From positions 1-36,860 of the forward strand of contig DASRFJ010000318.1 of NCBI GenBank assembly GCA_035651595.1: DNA of 36,860 nucleotides, written 5' to 3'. A program made the translations under genes and the position numbers. Source of the DNA: JAFARZ01 sp035651595. GTDB taxonomy: Bacteria > Actinomycetota > Actinomycetes > Streptosporangiales > Streptosporangiaceae. Below, one piece after another: positions 9,042 to 16,948 of this stretch (position 1 is its first letter; each line of letters begins with the position of its first letter). A model generated the notes under the pieces. The model saw only the letters and a program-made list of their open reading frames with translations, did not search any database and was not told where the DNA came from.

Positions 9042-9418
9042 GTTCATGATCACGAAGAGTTTTGCGTGCTCTAGGATCCTGGTGGCTTATTCAGGGTCCT
9101 GCGGCGAGGCGACCGGCGCTCGCAGGCGGCCCGCGGGCGGCCCGCTGGCGGCGAAAATCCCGAACAACGTGGCGGATTACCCCTTTGTGGTGGGCTGACC
9201 CTCGTTTTCAGAGGTCGGTCCACCACGATAGGGAAATCCACCACATTGATGCAGAGCCAGGCGGCACGCTGGCGCATCGTCAGCCCCATGCCGCACGCCA
9301 GCTCCAGTCGCCATCAGGCGGCTGCCGGCAGATGGCCGGGCCGGCACATCCGAAGCCCAGGAGAATAAGCCACCAGGATCCTCTAAGCCATAAAACCCTT
9401 CGTGATCAGATCATGAAC
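9042..9418. mobile_element. MITE-like element with long terminal inverted repeats
   Basis: About 377 bp with imperfect ~50-bp terminal inverted repeats. The left end GTTCATGATC..ACGAAGAGTTTTG..CTCTAGGATCCTGGTGGCTTATTC is matched in inverse by GAATAAGCCACCAGGATCCT..AAAACCCTTCGTGATCAGATCATGAAC on the right. The inner 20 bp (AGGATCCTGGTGGCTTATTC) are identical, and the right arm carries a 5-bp insertion. The centre contains an 82-bp palindromic core found twice more in the window. There is no transposase gene inside. No clear target-site duplication was found. It separates condensation paralogues 2 and 3. Confidence 0.75.
9166..9247 (-). repeat. 82-bp palindromic core repeat, copy A
   Basis: An imperfect inverted repeat: the outer arms AACGTGG / CCACATT enclose GGATTACCCCTTTGTGG and its near complement. 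An inner stem (GACCCTCG / AGAGGTC) lies around the loop. It aligns, in reverse orientation, with copies at 22327 and 34207, all exactly 82 bp. Read on the minus strand, one flank encodes INVVDFPIVVDRP, echoed at the other copies. Confidence 0.75.
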
Positions 9419-9419
9419 T

Positions 9420-9440
9420 ATATACCCATCAGGGGTATAT
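9420..9440. promoter_or_regulatory. 21-bp inverted repeat beside the MITE-like element
   Basis: ATATACCC - ATCAG - GGGTATAT is a perfect 8-bp inverted repeat with a 5-bp spacer. It starts one base after the terminal repeat of the MITE-like element and about 230 bp upstream of the paralogue 3 leader peptide. It could be a regulator operator or a palindromic integration target. The AT-rich stretch after it (to ~9480) stands out from the surrounding GC-rich DNA and may hold a promoter. Confidence 0.45.
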
Positions 9441-9539
9441 GAAGCCATTTGTTTGTTCGCATATTTCCCTTTTACGTTTGGTGAACAGTCACGAACACGC
9501 TGCAAGTGCCGGAAAACCGCGGTCGCTGACCCGGGGGTC

Positions 9540-9673
9540 GGCAATCTCGGAGGGGGCTGTCCGCAGCAGTCTGCGTATGTTTGTCTTCGGCGGCAGGGTC
9601 AGCGTGGACCTGTTCGGGCGCGCCGCGATCACCAGACACCCGCTTCGAAGTGAGAGAACTGGGCGAGATCACT
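9540..9673 (+). promoter_or_regulatory. Conserved leader upstream of condensation gene 3
   Basis: Homologous to 5061-5177 before paralogue 1, with the same block order (TCGGCAATCTCGGAG, CTGTCCGC, GTCTTCGGC, GCCGCGATCACCAGAC, GGCGAGATC). The similarity continues through ATGGTGTCTA. In paralogue 1 that ATG starts the main protein; here it starts a 16-codon ORF. Confidence 0.6.
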
Positions 9674-9724
9674 ATGGTGTCTATGGCGCAGCCGGCCAAC
9701 GCGTTCCGCCAGATCCTCGGCTGA
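9674..9724 (+). CDS. Possible 16-residue leader peptide ORF
   Basis: ATG 9674 to TGA 9724 encodes MVSMAQPANAFRQILG. It sits immediately after the conserved leader, at the position where paralogue 1 begins its main reading frame (MVSTPLAPLD). The condensation gene 3 ATG follows six bases after the stop, so translation could be coupled. It may equally be a vestige of an original N-terminus cut off when the gene was duplicated. No clear ribosome-binding site precedes it, and whether it is translated is unknown. Confidence 0.35.
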   Translation: MVSMAQPANAFRQILG

Positions 9725-9730
9725 CCAGCG

Positions 9731-11557
9731 ATGACCGTCGGCACCGAAACCGTTCAGCGCCGTCGGCGCCGCGTGCGGCTAACCCCGATGCGCGAGGTCA
9801 CGGTCGAGTTCACCGGAGAGCGAGCCGGTGAGGGACCCCTCAGCTTGGGCCAGCTGAACATCTACAACTGGCTGAGCCTGACCCCCGACCACTTCTACAC
9901 GCTGCTGTGCGCCGAACTCCCGGTGCCGGCGACCGTGCCGGCTGGGCTGTCCGTCGACGACGTGGCCGCGGCGGTCGCGATGCTGATCGCGCGGCACGAG
10001 AGCCTGCGCACCACCTATCTGCCCGGCGAGCCGCCGCGCCAGCGGGTCGCGGCGGCCGGCGTCCAGCCGCTGGAGGTCTGCTCGCTCGGCCCGGGACAAT
10101 GGGGACCTGCTGACCGCCCCGCGGTGGCCGAGGCGCTCGTCTCGTGGCTGCGCGAGTCACCCGATCCGGCGCGGCGCCAGCTGCGCGTGGCAGTGGCGGT
10201 CGCTCCTGGCGCGGGCGATCAGGTGGTCGCGTGCGCGGCCGCGTTCTCGCATATGGCGGTGGACCACGACGCGATCGGGATCCTCCAGCACGACTTCGGC
10301 GACCTGCTGGGCGATCCCGCGCGACGTCCCGCCGCGCGACGTCCCGCCGCGCGACCCGGTCACCAGCCGCTGGATCAGGCCGAGCTGGAGGCAACACCCG
10401 CCGAGCGGCGCAAGACCGATGCGGCGCTCGACCAGCTACTGGAGCAGTCGCGGCGGATTCCCCGCTGCCTGTACGCGTTGCCGGGTGCCCTGGCCAGCGG
10501 TGAGTCACTGGTGGTGGAGCTGTCGTCGGCGGCCGCCGCGATGGCCGTGCGGCGGGTGGCGGCGCGCACCAGGACCAGCCGGCCAAGCGCCGTGCTCGCG
10601 GCCATCTGCGCCGTGGTCGCCCGTCGTGCCAACTACCAGGAGCTGGTGTTCCCGCTGGTTTCCAGCAACCGTTTCGAGCCGCACCTGGTGAACTACGTCG
10701 GCGCCCTGGCTCAGGTCCCTATCGCCACCGTCGAGATCGGCGGGAGAAGCTTCGACGATCTGGTCCGGCACACCTGGACCACGGTGATGGAGGCGAGCCG
10801 GCACGGCCGGTACGACGCGGTCAAACGGGACGCCACGGCCGCACTGATAGAACGCGAACGGGGCCAGCCCCTCAACTACTTCCCGATGTTCAATTGCCTC
10901 GTACCTGAATCGTGGTCAGGACTGACCGCTGGCGTCGGGTTCGAGCCCGAGGAGATCGACGCCACGCTCGCCCGGACCGAGTTGCGCTGGCGCCCGGCGC
11001 CAGTCAACGGCTACCCGGTCCAGTTCAGCCTCAGCCAGATCGATGGGTGCCTGCGGCTGGACGCGTGGGACGGTGATGCCGGCCTGGTGCCACGGGCCGA
11101 ACTGGAGTCGGTGCTGCTGGCCGTCGAGCGCCTGCTGGTGGCCGCCGCACACGGTGACATTGCCGGCGGCCGGATGCCCGCGATCATCGGGCTGGAGCCC
11201 CTCGCCGGCACTCCGGACCGGATACTCGTCGACCACTGCTGGGTCGACGTAGCTGGCGTGCAGCGGCTGGTGGATGAGGCTGTCGGGCCCACGGTGGCTC
11301 GCGTCTTCGCGTCCGCCGCCGGTCGCCCGCTGGTCGCGTACCTTGTCGCTAACGATGCGATCCGCACGCCGGAGCAGGCGCATGACCGATGCATGGCCGT
11401 CCTCGCGCACCACCCGTCCGCTATCACTCCGCGCTACTACGTCATCTGCCGCACCGCGCCGACCGACCCGGCCGCGCCGACCAACCCGGCCGACCCGGCC
11501 GGGCCCGCTTCCTGGCCCGCACCCCTGGCCGCCGGCACCGGCCGCCGCCGCGCCTGA
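9731..11557 (+). CDS. Free-standing condensation-domain protein, paralogue 3
   Basis: A 608-residue protein, clearly the sister of paralogue 2. It has TPMREVTVEFTGERAGEGPL, LGQLNIYNW (39-47), RHESLRTTY (88-96) and FSHMAVDHDA (172-181), with His174 and Asp178 corresponding to the retained half of HHxxxDG. It contains SSNRFEPHLVNYVGALAQ and the shared C-terminal unit (DHCWVDVAGVQRLVDEAV, RPLVAYLVANDAI, ITPRYYVICRTAP). The C-terminus adds a low-complexity Pro/Ala/Asp run (PTDPAAPTNPADPAGPAS). The start ATG at 9731 lacks a good ribosome-binding site of its own; coupling to the 16-codon ORF just upstream may supply initiation. The identical loss of the first His in copies 2 and 3 shows this is a family property, not random decay. 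The reaction is unknown. Confidence 0.8.
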   Translation: MTVGTETVQRRRRRVRLTPMREVTVEFTGERAGEGPLSLGQLNIYNWLSLTPDHFYTLLCAELPVPATVPAGLSVDDVAAAVAMLIARHESLRTTYLPGEPPRQRVAAAGVQPLEVCSLGPGQWGPADRPAVAEALVSWLRESPDPARRQLRVAVAVAPGAGDQVVACAAAFSHMAVDHDAIGILQHDFGDLLGDPARRPAARRPAARPGHQPLDQAELEATPAERRKTDAALDQLLEQSRRIPRCLYALPGALASGESLVVELSSAAAAMAVRRVAARTRTSRPSAVLAAICAVVARRANYQELVFPLVSSNRFEPHLVNYVGALAQVPIATVEIGGRSFDDLVRHTWTTVMEASRHGRYDAVKRDATAALIERERGQPLNYFPMFNCLVPESWSGLTAGVGFEPEEIDATLARTELRWRPAPVNGYPVQFSLSQIDGCLRLDAWDGDAGLVPRAELESVLLAVERLLVAAAHGDIAGGRMPAIIGLEPLAGTPDRILVDHCWVDVAGVQRLVDEAVGPTVARVFASAAGRPLVAYLVANDAIRTPEQAHDRCMAVLAHHPSAITPRYYVICRTAPTDPAAPTNPADPAGPASWPAPLAAGTGRRRA

Positions 11558-11586
11558 GCCCCGCTCCAGGCCGCGCCTGAACCGCG

Positions 11587-12057
11587 CTACCGGCCGCCGA
11601 GGGGTTGGTTCTCCCAGCGCCGCCGTGCCCGTCGCAGCGAACGCTCGTCGCTGAAGCCGAGCTTCTGGGCCATGTCCGGCGTGGCGGGAATGGCGGTTCC
11701 CCCGGCGTCCGTGAACAGCCGATGACGGGTGGAATCCAGTTCCGTGCGCCAGGTGGTGCCATGTTCGGCCAGTCGCCGCTGCAGGGTCCGGGTGCTGACG
11801 AAGAAGTGCTTGGCGAGTGTCTCCAATGTGGCTGAACCGTCCTCCATGGCTTTCCGCAACTGTTCACGGAAACGGCCCAGCCAGCTCAGTTGCCTCCGTG
11901 GCGGCAACGACTCGGCGTGCCGGGCGAGAGTCCCGGTTAGCACCGGGTCCGCCCGGCGCACCCCGCGAGCCCTTCCCGCCGGGTCGTGGCGGAAGCGGTG
12001 TGAGGATGAAACACGCGGCCTAATGTAGTAACCGTCCGTGCACGGGTCCACGGACAA
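11587..12057 (-). CDS. AraC-type HTH protein, short form
   Basis: A 156-residue protein whose C-terminal ~100 residues form an AraC-family double HTH: SATLETLAKHFFVSTRTLQRRLAEHGTTW, then a second helix pair PDMAQKLGFSDERSLRRARRRW. This most resembles the OruR-type subgroup, which normally has a ~200-residue N-terminal sensor. Here only ~60 residues precede the HTH, with no recognisable ligand domain, so it is either a truncated gene or a minimal DNA-binding form. The first ATG (12057) is used; nothing upstream in frame supports a longer product. It converges on condensation gene 3 (29 bp between stops) and follows the XRE/NB-ARC gene in the same direction, separated by the AT-rich stretch 12058-12086. 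Confidence 0.72.
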   Translation of the reverse strand: MSVDPCTDGYYIRPRVSSSHRFRHDPAGRARGVRRADPVLTGTLARHAESLPPRRQLSWLGRFREQLRKAMEDGSATLETLAKHFFVSTRTLQRRLAEHGTTWRTELDSTRHRLFTDAGGTAIPATPDMAQKLGFSDERSLRRARRRWENQPLGGR

Positions 12058-12086
12058 CTAATACAAACACGTACAATCCGGCCGAC

Positions 12087-14540
12087 TCAGCCGGCCGATG
12101 CTTCCAGCACCGCCTCGGTCATCGACATGCGGCTGCCAGCATCGTAAGCGACCGTATATTCCTGGTCGCTCAGCCGTCGCACCAGGTCGGCACGCACTCG
12201 TGCGTGCAGTCCGGCGTCATCCACGTCATAAGACGCGGCGACCGGTGACAGCGTATCCGCGGCGCCGTACATCCGTGCCGCCAGCACCAAGTCGCCGTCC
12301 GCCCACGATCCCCAGGCCATACACCGCAGACAACTCGCGACACCTGGTGCGTCAGAAAGCCCGGCGAACAAGTCCATCGCCTCCTGGTATCCGGCGCGCG
12401 CGGCCTCGACGTCGCCACGTGCCCGGTAGATGTCGCTCACGTTGGCCAGTGCGGCGGCGAGGTTATACGGCACATCCAGCTGGCGGGCGACCGCCACCGC
12501 TTCGACCAGCCGGCTTTCGGCCAGCGCGAGGTTGCCGGCGAGTTGGGCCTGGTGGCCGAGGTTCGTCAGGATCATCGCCATGCCGATCCTGTCCTCAAGC
12601 TCGCGGTGAATGCTCAGGGACTCGTTGTAGAGAGCCGTGGCACGGCCCCGGTCACCCGTCCGGGACATGTACATCCCGAGGTTCCCCAGGGCAATCGCGA
12701 GAGGCGCGCGCGCATCCAGCCGGCGAAATGCCGCGATTGCCGTCTCCATGAGCCGCTTCGCCTCCGGGTAGTTGCGGCGCGCGCCCTCCGCGTCGCCGAG
12801 GGACCGTGTCGCCTCCGCCGTGCCCCTGGCATCGTCAAGCTTCGCGAAGATGTCCAGGCTGGCGCGCAGATATGTCACCGCCTCGTCGTGATCGCCCAGC
12901 CGCCAGCCCAGCTCGCCCGCGGCAAGCAGCGCCCTGCCCCGGACACCTGGTTTCACTTCACCCGGCGCACCGAGCAGGCGATTCAGCCAGGCAAGTCCCT
13001 CCGCGCGAAGGCCGGAAAGTATCCAGAATTGCGTCAGCGAGCTGGCTAGCCGCAAGCCCGTTTCAACCGCTCCGTGCTCACTGGCCAACCGCAGCGCCGC
13101 CCGGATGTTGTCGCGTTCGCTTCTGAGCCTTGCCAGCCATGACGCCTGCTCGGCGGATCTCGCGTGGGGCTCGAACTCGGTGGTCAGCGCGACGTAGTAG
13201 TTCAGGTGCGCCGCCGCCGTCCGGTCGTATTCTCCGGCCGAGTGGAGGAGTTCCCTGCCGTATTCGCGTACCGTCTCCAGGAGGTCTACCCGCGCGGTCC
13301 TGCCGTCGGCTTCGTGCTGGAGAACCAGCGCGTGCTCGGCCAGTACCGCGATGTTCGGCAGCACCCCGCTGCGCAATCTGCCCGCGGCCTGGCAGACCTC
13401 GTCCAGCGCGTCGAGCGGCGCACTGCCCTGGAAGATCGCAAGGCGCCGCAGCAGAAACATGGCCTCGCCGTCCAGCAGACCGCAGCTCCAGGCGAGTGCT
13501 GACCGCATCGTCCGCTGCCGCTCCGGCAGATCCCGCGCACCGGCCACCAGCAGTTCCAGACGCGATTCGAGCTGTTCGAGGATGCCCTGCGGCGTAAGCA
13601 GCCGGATCCAGGGCGCCGCGAGCTCGAGTGCCAGCGGCAGGCCGTCGAGCCTCCGGCAGATCGCCGCCACCGCCGGCGCGTTCTCCGCGGTGATCCGGAA
13701 ATCTGGCATCGCGGCGGCGGCCCGCTCCGCGAACAGGGTCACCGCGGGTACCTCACTCAGCGTCCGCGGCTGACCAGCCCGTTCTTCGTCCAGGCTCGGC
13801 AACCGCAGCGCGGACACCGTGAACACGTGCTCGGCCAGGATGCGCAAGGCAGCCCGGCTGGTGACCAGAATCTGCACGTCGGGGCATCGTTCCAGTAGTC
13901 CCGTGAGCTCATGACCGACGGACAGCAGGTGCTCGAGGTTGTCGAGCACGAGAAGGGCTTGCCGGTCACGGTAGTGCGCCGTCACGGTTTCCAGCGCCGA
14001 TCGCCCCCGCGGCTCGGACAGCCCGAGAGCCTGACGGATGGCTGGCATCACCTGAGCCGGATCGCCCAGCGTGCCGAGCCCAACCGCGAGCACCCCGTCG
14101 CGGTAGTTGCCGCTGACCTCCGCGCTCACCTCAAGAGCGAGCCTCGTCTTACCCGCACCGGGCGGTCCGGTCAGCGTCAGCAGGCGGATGTCGTTCCTGG
14201 CGAGCAGGGCGCTGACATCGCGGACCTCGCATTGCCTGCCGATGAATCTCGTGCCCGGGATAGAAAGCTCCGCGGGCACGATGACCTTCGGCTGGCCGGT
14301 GGCCGGCCTGCGCTTTCCCGCCGCGGCAAGCTGCTGGCGTTCTTGCGGGCCAAGTCCGAGGGTGGCGATCAGCCGCGCTACTGTGCGCGGTCTCGGCGCC
14401 ATCCGCAAACCGCGTTCGAGCAGGCTGATAGCGCCGACGCTCAGCCCGGCGCGCTCCGCCAGCTCTTCCTGCGTAAAACCCGCTGCCCCTCGGTACCTGG
14501 ACAGCAATTCCCCGAACGATGGTTCCCGCGACCGCCCCAT
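12087..14540 (-). CDS. XRE-HTH / NB-ARC ATPase / TPR regulator
   Basis: The open frame extends further upstream, but ATG 14540 fits the domain start (MGRSREPSFGELLSRYR); this gives 817 residues. Residues 8-70 are a Cro/C1-type HTH (FTQEELAERAGLSVGAISLLERG). GTRFIGRQCEV (96-106) leads into the ATPase with Walker A GPPGAGKT (125-132) and Walker B ALLVLDNLEHLL (195-206). This is the LuxR/AfsR-like actinobacterial ATPase type. From about residue 560 there are TPR repeats (ARGTAEATRSLGDAEGARRN, AIALGNLGMYMSRTGDRGRA, AMILTNLGHQAQLAGNLALA). Such proteins are typical pathway-specific or signal-integrating activators, with ATP/ADP switching inferred. It is divergent from pabAB, with 236 bp between them, so it is the best candidate regulator of the aminodeoxychorismate operon and possibly of the condensation genes. 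Confidence 0.85.
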   Translation of the reverse strand: MGRSREPSFGELLSRYRGAAGFTQEELAERAGLSVGAISLLERGLRMAPRPRTVARLIATLGLGPQERQQLAAAGKRRPATGQPKVIVPAELSIPGTRFIGRQCEVRDVSALLARNDIRLLTLTGPPGAGKTRLALEVSAEVSGNYRDGVLAVGLGTLGDPAQVMPAIRQALGLSEPRGRSALETVTAHYRDRQALLVLDNLEHLLSVGHELTGLLERCPDVQILVTSRAALRILAEHVFTVSALRLPSLDEERAGQPRTLSEVPAVTLFAERAAAAMPDFRITAENAPAVAAICRRLDGLPLALELAAPWIRLLTPQGILEQLESRLELLVAGARDLPERQRTMRSALAWSCGLLDGEAMFLLRRLAIFQGSAPLDALDEVCQAAGRLRSGVLPNIAVLAEHALVLQHEADGRTARVDLLETVREYGRELLHSAGEYDRTAAAHLNYYVALTTEFEPHARSAEQASWLARLRSERDNIRAALRLASEHGAVETGLRLASSLTQFWILSGLRAEGLAWLNRLLGAPGEVKPGVRGRALLAAGELGWRLGDHDEAVTYLRASLDIFAKLDDARGTAEATRSLGDAEGARRNYPEAKRLMETAIAAFRRLDARAPLAIALGNLGMYMSRTGDRGRATALYNESLSIHRELEDRIGMAMILTNLGHQAQLAGNLALAESRLVEAVAVARQLDVPYNLAAALANVSDIYRARGDVEAARAGYQEAMDLFAGLSDAPGVASCLRCMAWGSWADGDLVLAARMYGAADTLSPVAASYDVDDAGLHARVRADLVRRLSDQEYTVAYDAGSRMSMTEAVLEASAG

Positions 14541-14776
14541 CCCGTCCCCGTCTGTGCGAGTGGCAGCCAACAACAGGATGGTATTTGGCGGCAGTAACAG
14601 CCGGCAATAGCGGCCGGACCGACCCGGCCGGCTCGCCGACCGGCCGGTCCGCCGCGCGGGCAGGACAGAATTCAACAGACTCCAACAAGATATTTCAATT
14701 CCTATGATGTGCTGGCATCCCGCTACCGTCACGTCAGGGGCGAGCGGTCGGGAAGACGAAGGGCGGGCCGGGTAGC

Positions 14777-16948
14777 GTGCGTACACTTCTTATCGATAAC
14801 TACGACTCGTATACCTACAACCTTTTCCAGCTCATCGCCGCCGTCAACGACGCCGAGCCCACGGTGCTGACCAATGACGCGACATTGCCGTCGGACTGGT
14901 CCGAGGTTTTCGATAATGTAGTGATATCGCCGGGGCCGGGTCGCCCCGATGAACCGGGAGACTTCGGGATATCGGCGAATATCATCGCGTCGGCTGAAAT
15001 TCCGGTGCTCGGCGTGTGCCTTGGCCACCAAGGGGTCGCGGCCAGCGAGGGAGTGCGGATATACCCGGCACCGCGCCCCAGGCACGGGCACCTGACGCAG
15101 GTCCGGCACAATAACTCGCCGCTATTCCGCGACATTCCGCAGGAATTCATCGCGGTGCGGTATCACTCGCTGTGCGTGCTTCCGCCGCTGCCCGTGACAC
15201 TTGAGCCCCTCGCATGGGCCGAGGATGACATCATCATGGCGCTGCGCCATCGGGTCAAGCCGCTGTGGGGAGTGCAATTCCACCCGGAATCGGTAGCTAC
15301 CGATTTCGGCGCCGAACTCATGGGGAATTTCGGGCGGTTGACCGCGGACTACCTGCGCGCCCGCGAACGGCGGGCGCCGGACCGGGCGCCGGACCGGGCC
15401 CCGGTCCGGCGGGCGCCGGTCCGCCAGCCGGTCCGGGCGCTGGAAACACTGGAAAGAGCGGTCCGGATCGCGGTTCCCGGCAGGGCAGCCACGGAGCCGG
15501 CCTCCCTGAGCTACCGGCTGCATGTGCGGACAATGCACCGCGCGGTTGACACCGAAGCGGCCTTCACCCGGCTCTTTGCCCGCTCCGCTACGGCGTTCTG
15601 GCTGGACAGCTCCCGGGCTAAGCCGGGTTTCGCCCGGTTCTCGATGCTGGGGGAAGCAGCGGGTGAACTGGCCGAGGTCGCTGTCTACCGGATCGGCGAG
15701 AACGCGGTACGGGTCCAGAAAAGCGGCACTGAAATCAGCGTGTCCGGCACCATCTTCGACTACCTGGAGCGGGAACTCACCAGGCGGTCCGTGGCAGCTC
15801 CCGACCTGCCGTTCGACTTCTCCGGCGGGTATGTCGGCTATTTCGGGTACGAGCTCAAGGCCGACTGCGGCTCGCCCAACGCACATCGTGCCGGGACACC
15901 CGACGCCGTGTGGGTCTTCCCCGACCGGATGGTGACAGTCGACCACGAAGAGGGGACGACCTACCTTCTCGCGCTGAGCGACGGTGGACCCGCCGCGGAC
16001 CAAGCTGCCCGGGAGTGGCTCCGGCGTGCGGAAACGATGCTGCCGCCAGATGGCGCGGACAACCGCAATGGGGACAACAGGCAGCCCGGCATCGGCCGCG
16101 GCGAGCTGGCGGGCTGGCTGGTCCGGGACCGCCGCCAGTACCTCGATGACATAGCGGTCTGCCAGCGCAAGCTGCGCCAGGGTGAGAGCTATGAGATCTG
16201 CCTGACGAATGCGCTGCGGGTACCCGCGGCCGAGGATGGCTTCGCCTTCTACCGCAGGCTGCGCCGGATCAATCCGGCGCCGTACGCGGCGTACCTCAAG
16301 GTCGCCGGGATAACCGTGGCGTCCTCGTCGCCGGAGCGATTCCTGCGTGTGGACCGCTCCGGCGCGGTGGAGAGCAAGCCGATCAAGGGCACGGCCCCGC
16401 GCGGCCGAACGCCGGCCGAGGACGAACGGCTCAGGGCCGAGCTCACCGGCAGCGGCAAGACCCGGGCGGAGAACCTCATGATCGTCGATCTGGTCCGCAA
16501 CGATCTGGGCCGGGTCTGCGAAGTTGGCAGCGTGCACGTCCCGAGGCTCATGGTCACCGAAACGTACGAGACGCTGCATCAGCTGGTCTCCACGATCCGC
16601 GGGCAGCTGCGCGCGGACATCGGCGTGATCGACGCCGTGCGCGCTTGTTTCCCGGGCGGCTCGATGACCGGCGCGCCGAAGCTGCGGACCATGCAGATCA
16701 TCGACTCTCTTGAGACCGAGGCGCGAGGTGTCTACTCGGGGGCGATCGGCTTCCTCGGGTGTAACCGCACCGCCGACCTGAATATCGTGATCCGCACGGC
16801 GGTGCTGGCAGATGGCCAGTGGCGGGTAGGCGCGGGCGGCGCCATCGTGCTCGACTCCGATCCCGCGCTCGAGTACGAGGAGATGCTGCTCAAGGCGATG
16901 GCGCCGATGCGCGCGTACCGGGCCGGCCAGGTGCGGGCCAGCCGATGA
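14777..16948 (+). CDS. pabAB: 4-amino-4-deoxychorismate synthase, fused PabA-PabB
   Basis: GTG start; 723 residues. The N-terminal class I glutamine amidotransferase (1-~190) has LLIDNYDSYTYNL, the oxyanion strand SPGPG, nucleophile Cys81 in GVCLGHQG, and His169/Glu171 in FHPES. A low-complexity Arg/Ala/Pro linker (about 195-225) joins it to the chorismate-binding domain. That domain has SGGYVGYFGYELK, SYEICLTN, SSSPERFLRV, PIKGTAPRG with Lys537, ENLMIVDLVRNDLGRV and FPGGSMTGAPK. The Lys of PIKGT is the hallmark of aminodeoxychorismate rather than anthranilate synthases, which have PIAGT. The enzyme converts chorismate plus glutamine to ADC. Fused forms occur both in folate synthesis and in antibiotic clusters (PABA- and p-aminophenylalanine-derived compounds). 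Its position among pathway-type regulators favours the latter, but this is inference. Confidence 0.93.
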   Translation: MRTLLIDNYDSYTYNLFQLIAAVNDAEPTVLTNDATLPSDWSEVFDNVVISPGPGRPDEPGDFGISANIIASAEIPVLGVCLGHQGVAASEGVRIYPAPRPRHGHLTQVRHNNSPLFRDIPQEFIAVRYHSLCVLPPLPVTLEPLAWAEDDIIMALRHRVKPLWGVQFHPESVATDFGAELMGNFGRLTADYLRARERRAPDRAPDRAPVRRAPVRQPVRALETLERAVRIAVPGRAATEPASLSYRLHVRTMHRAVDTEAAFTRLFARSATAFWLDSSRAKPGFARFSMLGEAAGELAEVAVYRIGENAVRVQKSGTEISVSGTIFDYLERELTRRSVAAPDLPFDFSGGYVGYFGYELKADCGSPNAHRAGTPDAVWVFPDRMVTVDHEEGTTYLLALSDGGPAADQAAREWLRRAETMLPPDGADNRNGDNRQPGIGRGELAGWLVRDRRQYLDDIAVCQRKLRQGESYEICLTNALRVPAAEDGFAFYRRLRRINPAPYAAYLKVAGITVASSSPERFLRVDRSGAVESKPIKGTAPRGRTPAEDERLRAELTGSGKTRAENLMIVDLVRNDLGRVCEVGSVHVPRLMVTETYETLHQLVSTIRGQLRADIGVIDAVRACFPGGSMTGAPKLRTMQIIDSLETEARGVYSGAIGFLGCNRTADLNIVIRTAVLADGQWRVGAGGAIVLDSDPALEYEEMLLKAMAPMRAYRAGQVRASR

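Noticed and set aside
9071..9289. Small minus-strand gene reading through the MITE-like element
   Set aside because: Contained in the element and its palindrome, with no ribosome-binding site; treated as a fragment associated with the repeat.
5178..11557. Canonical NRPS cluster
   Set aside because: No adenylation core, carrier or thioesterase domain is present; the acyl-CoA synthetase at 34550 is distant and in a separate operon.
15122..16579. Open frame of 485 codons on the minus strand
   Set aside because: Antisense to pabAB; no domain.
14777..16948. Anthranilate synthase instead of aminodeoxychorismate synthase
   Set aside because: The chorismate-binding domain has PIKGT (Lys537) rather than PIAGT, and an ADC-lyase-like gene follows.
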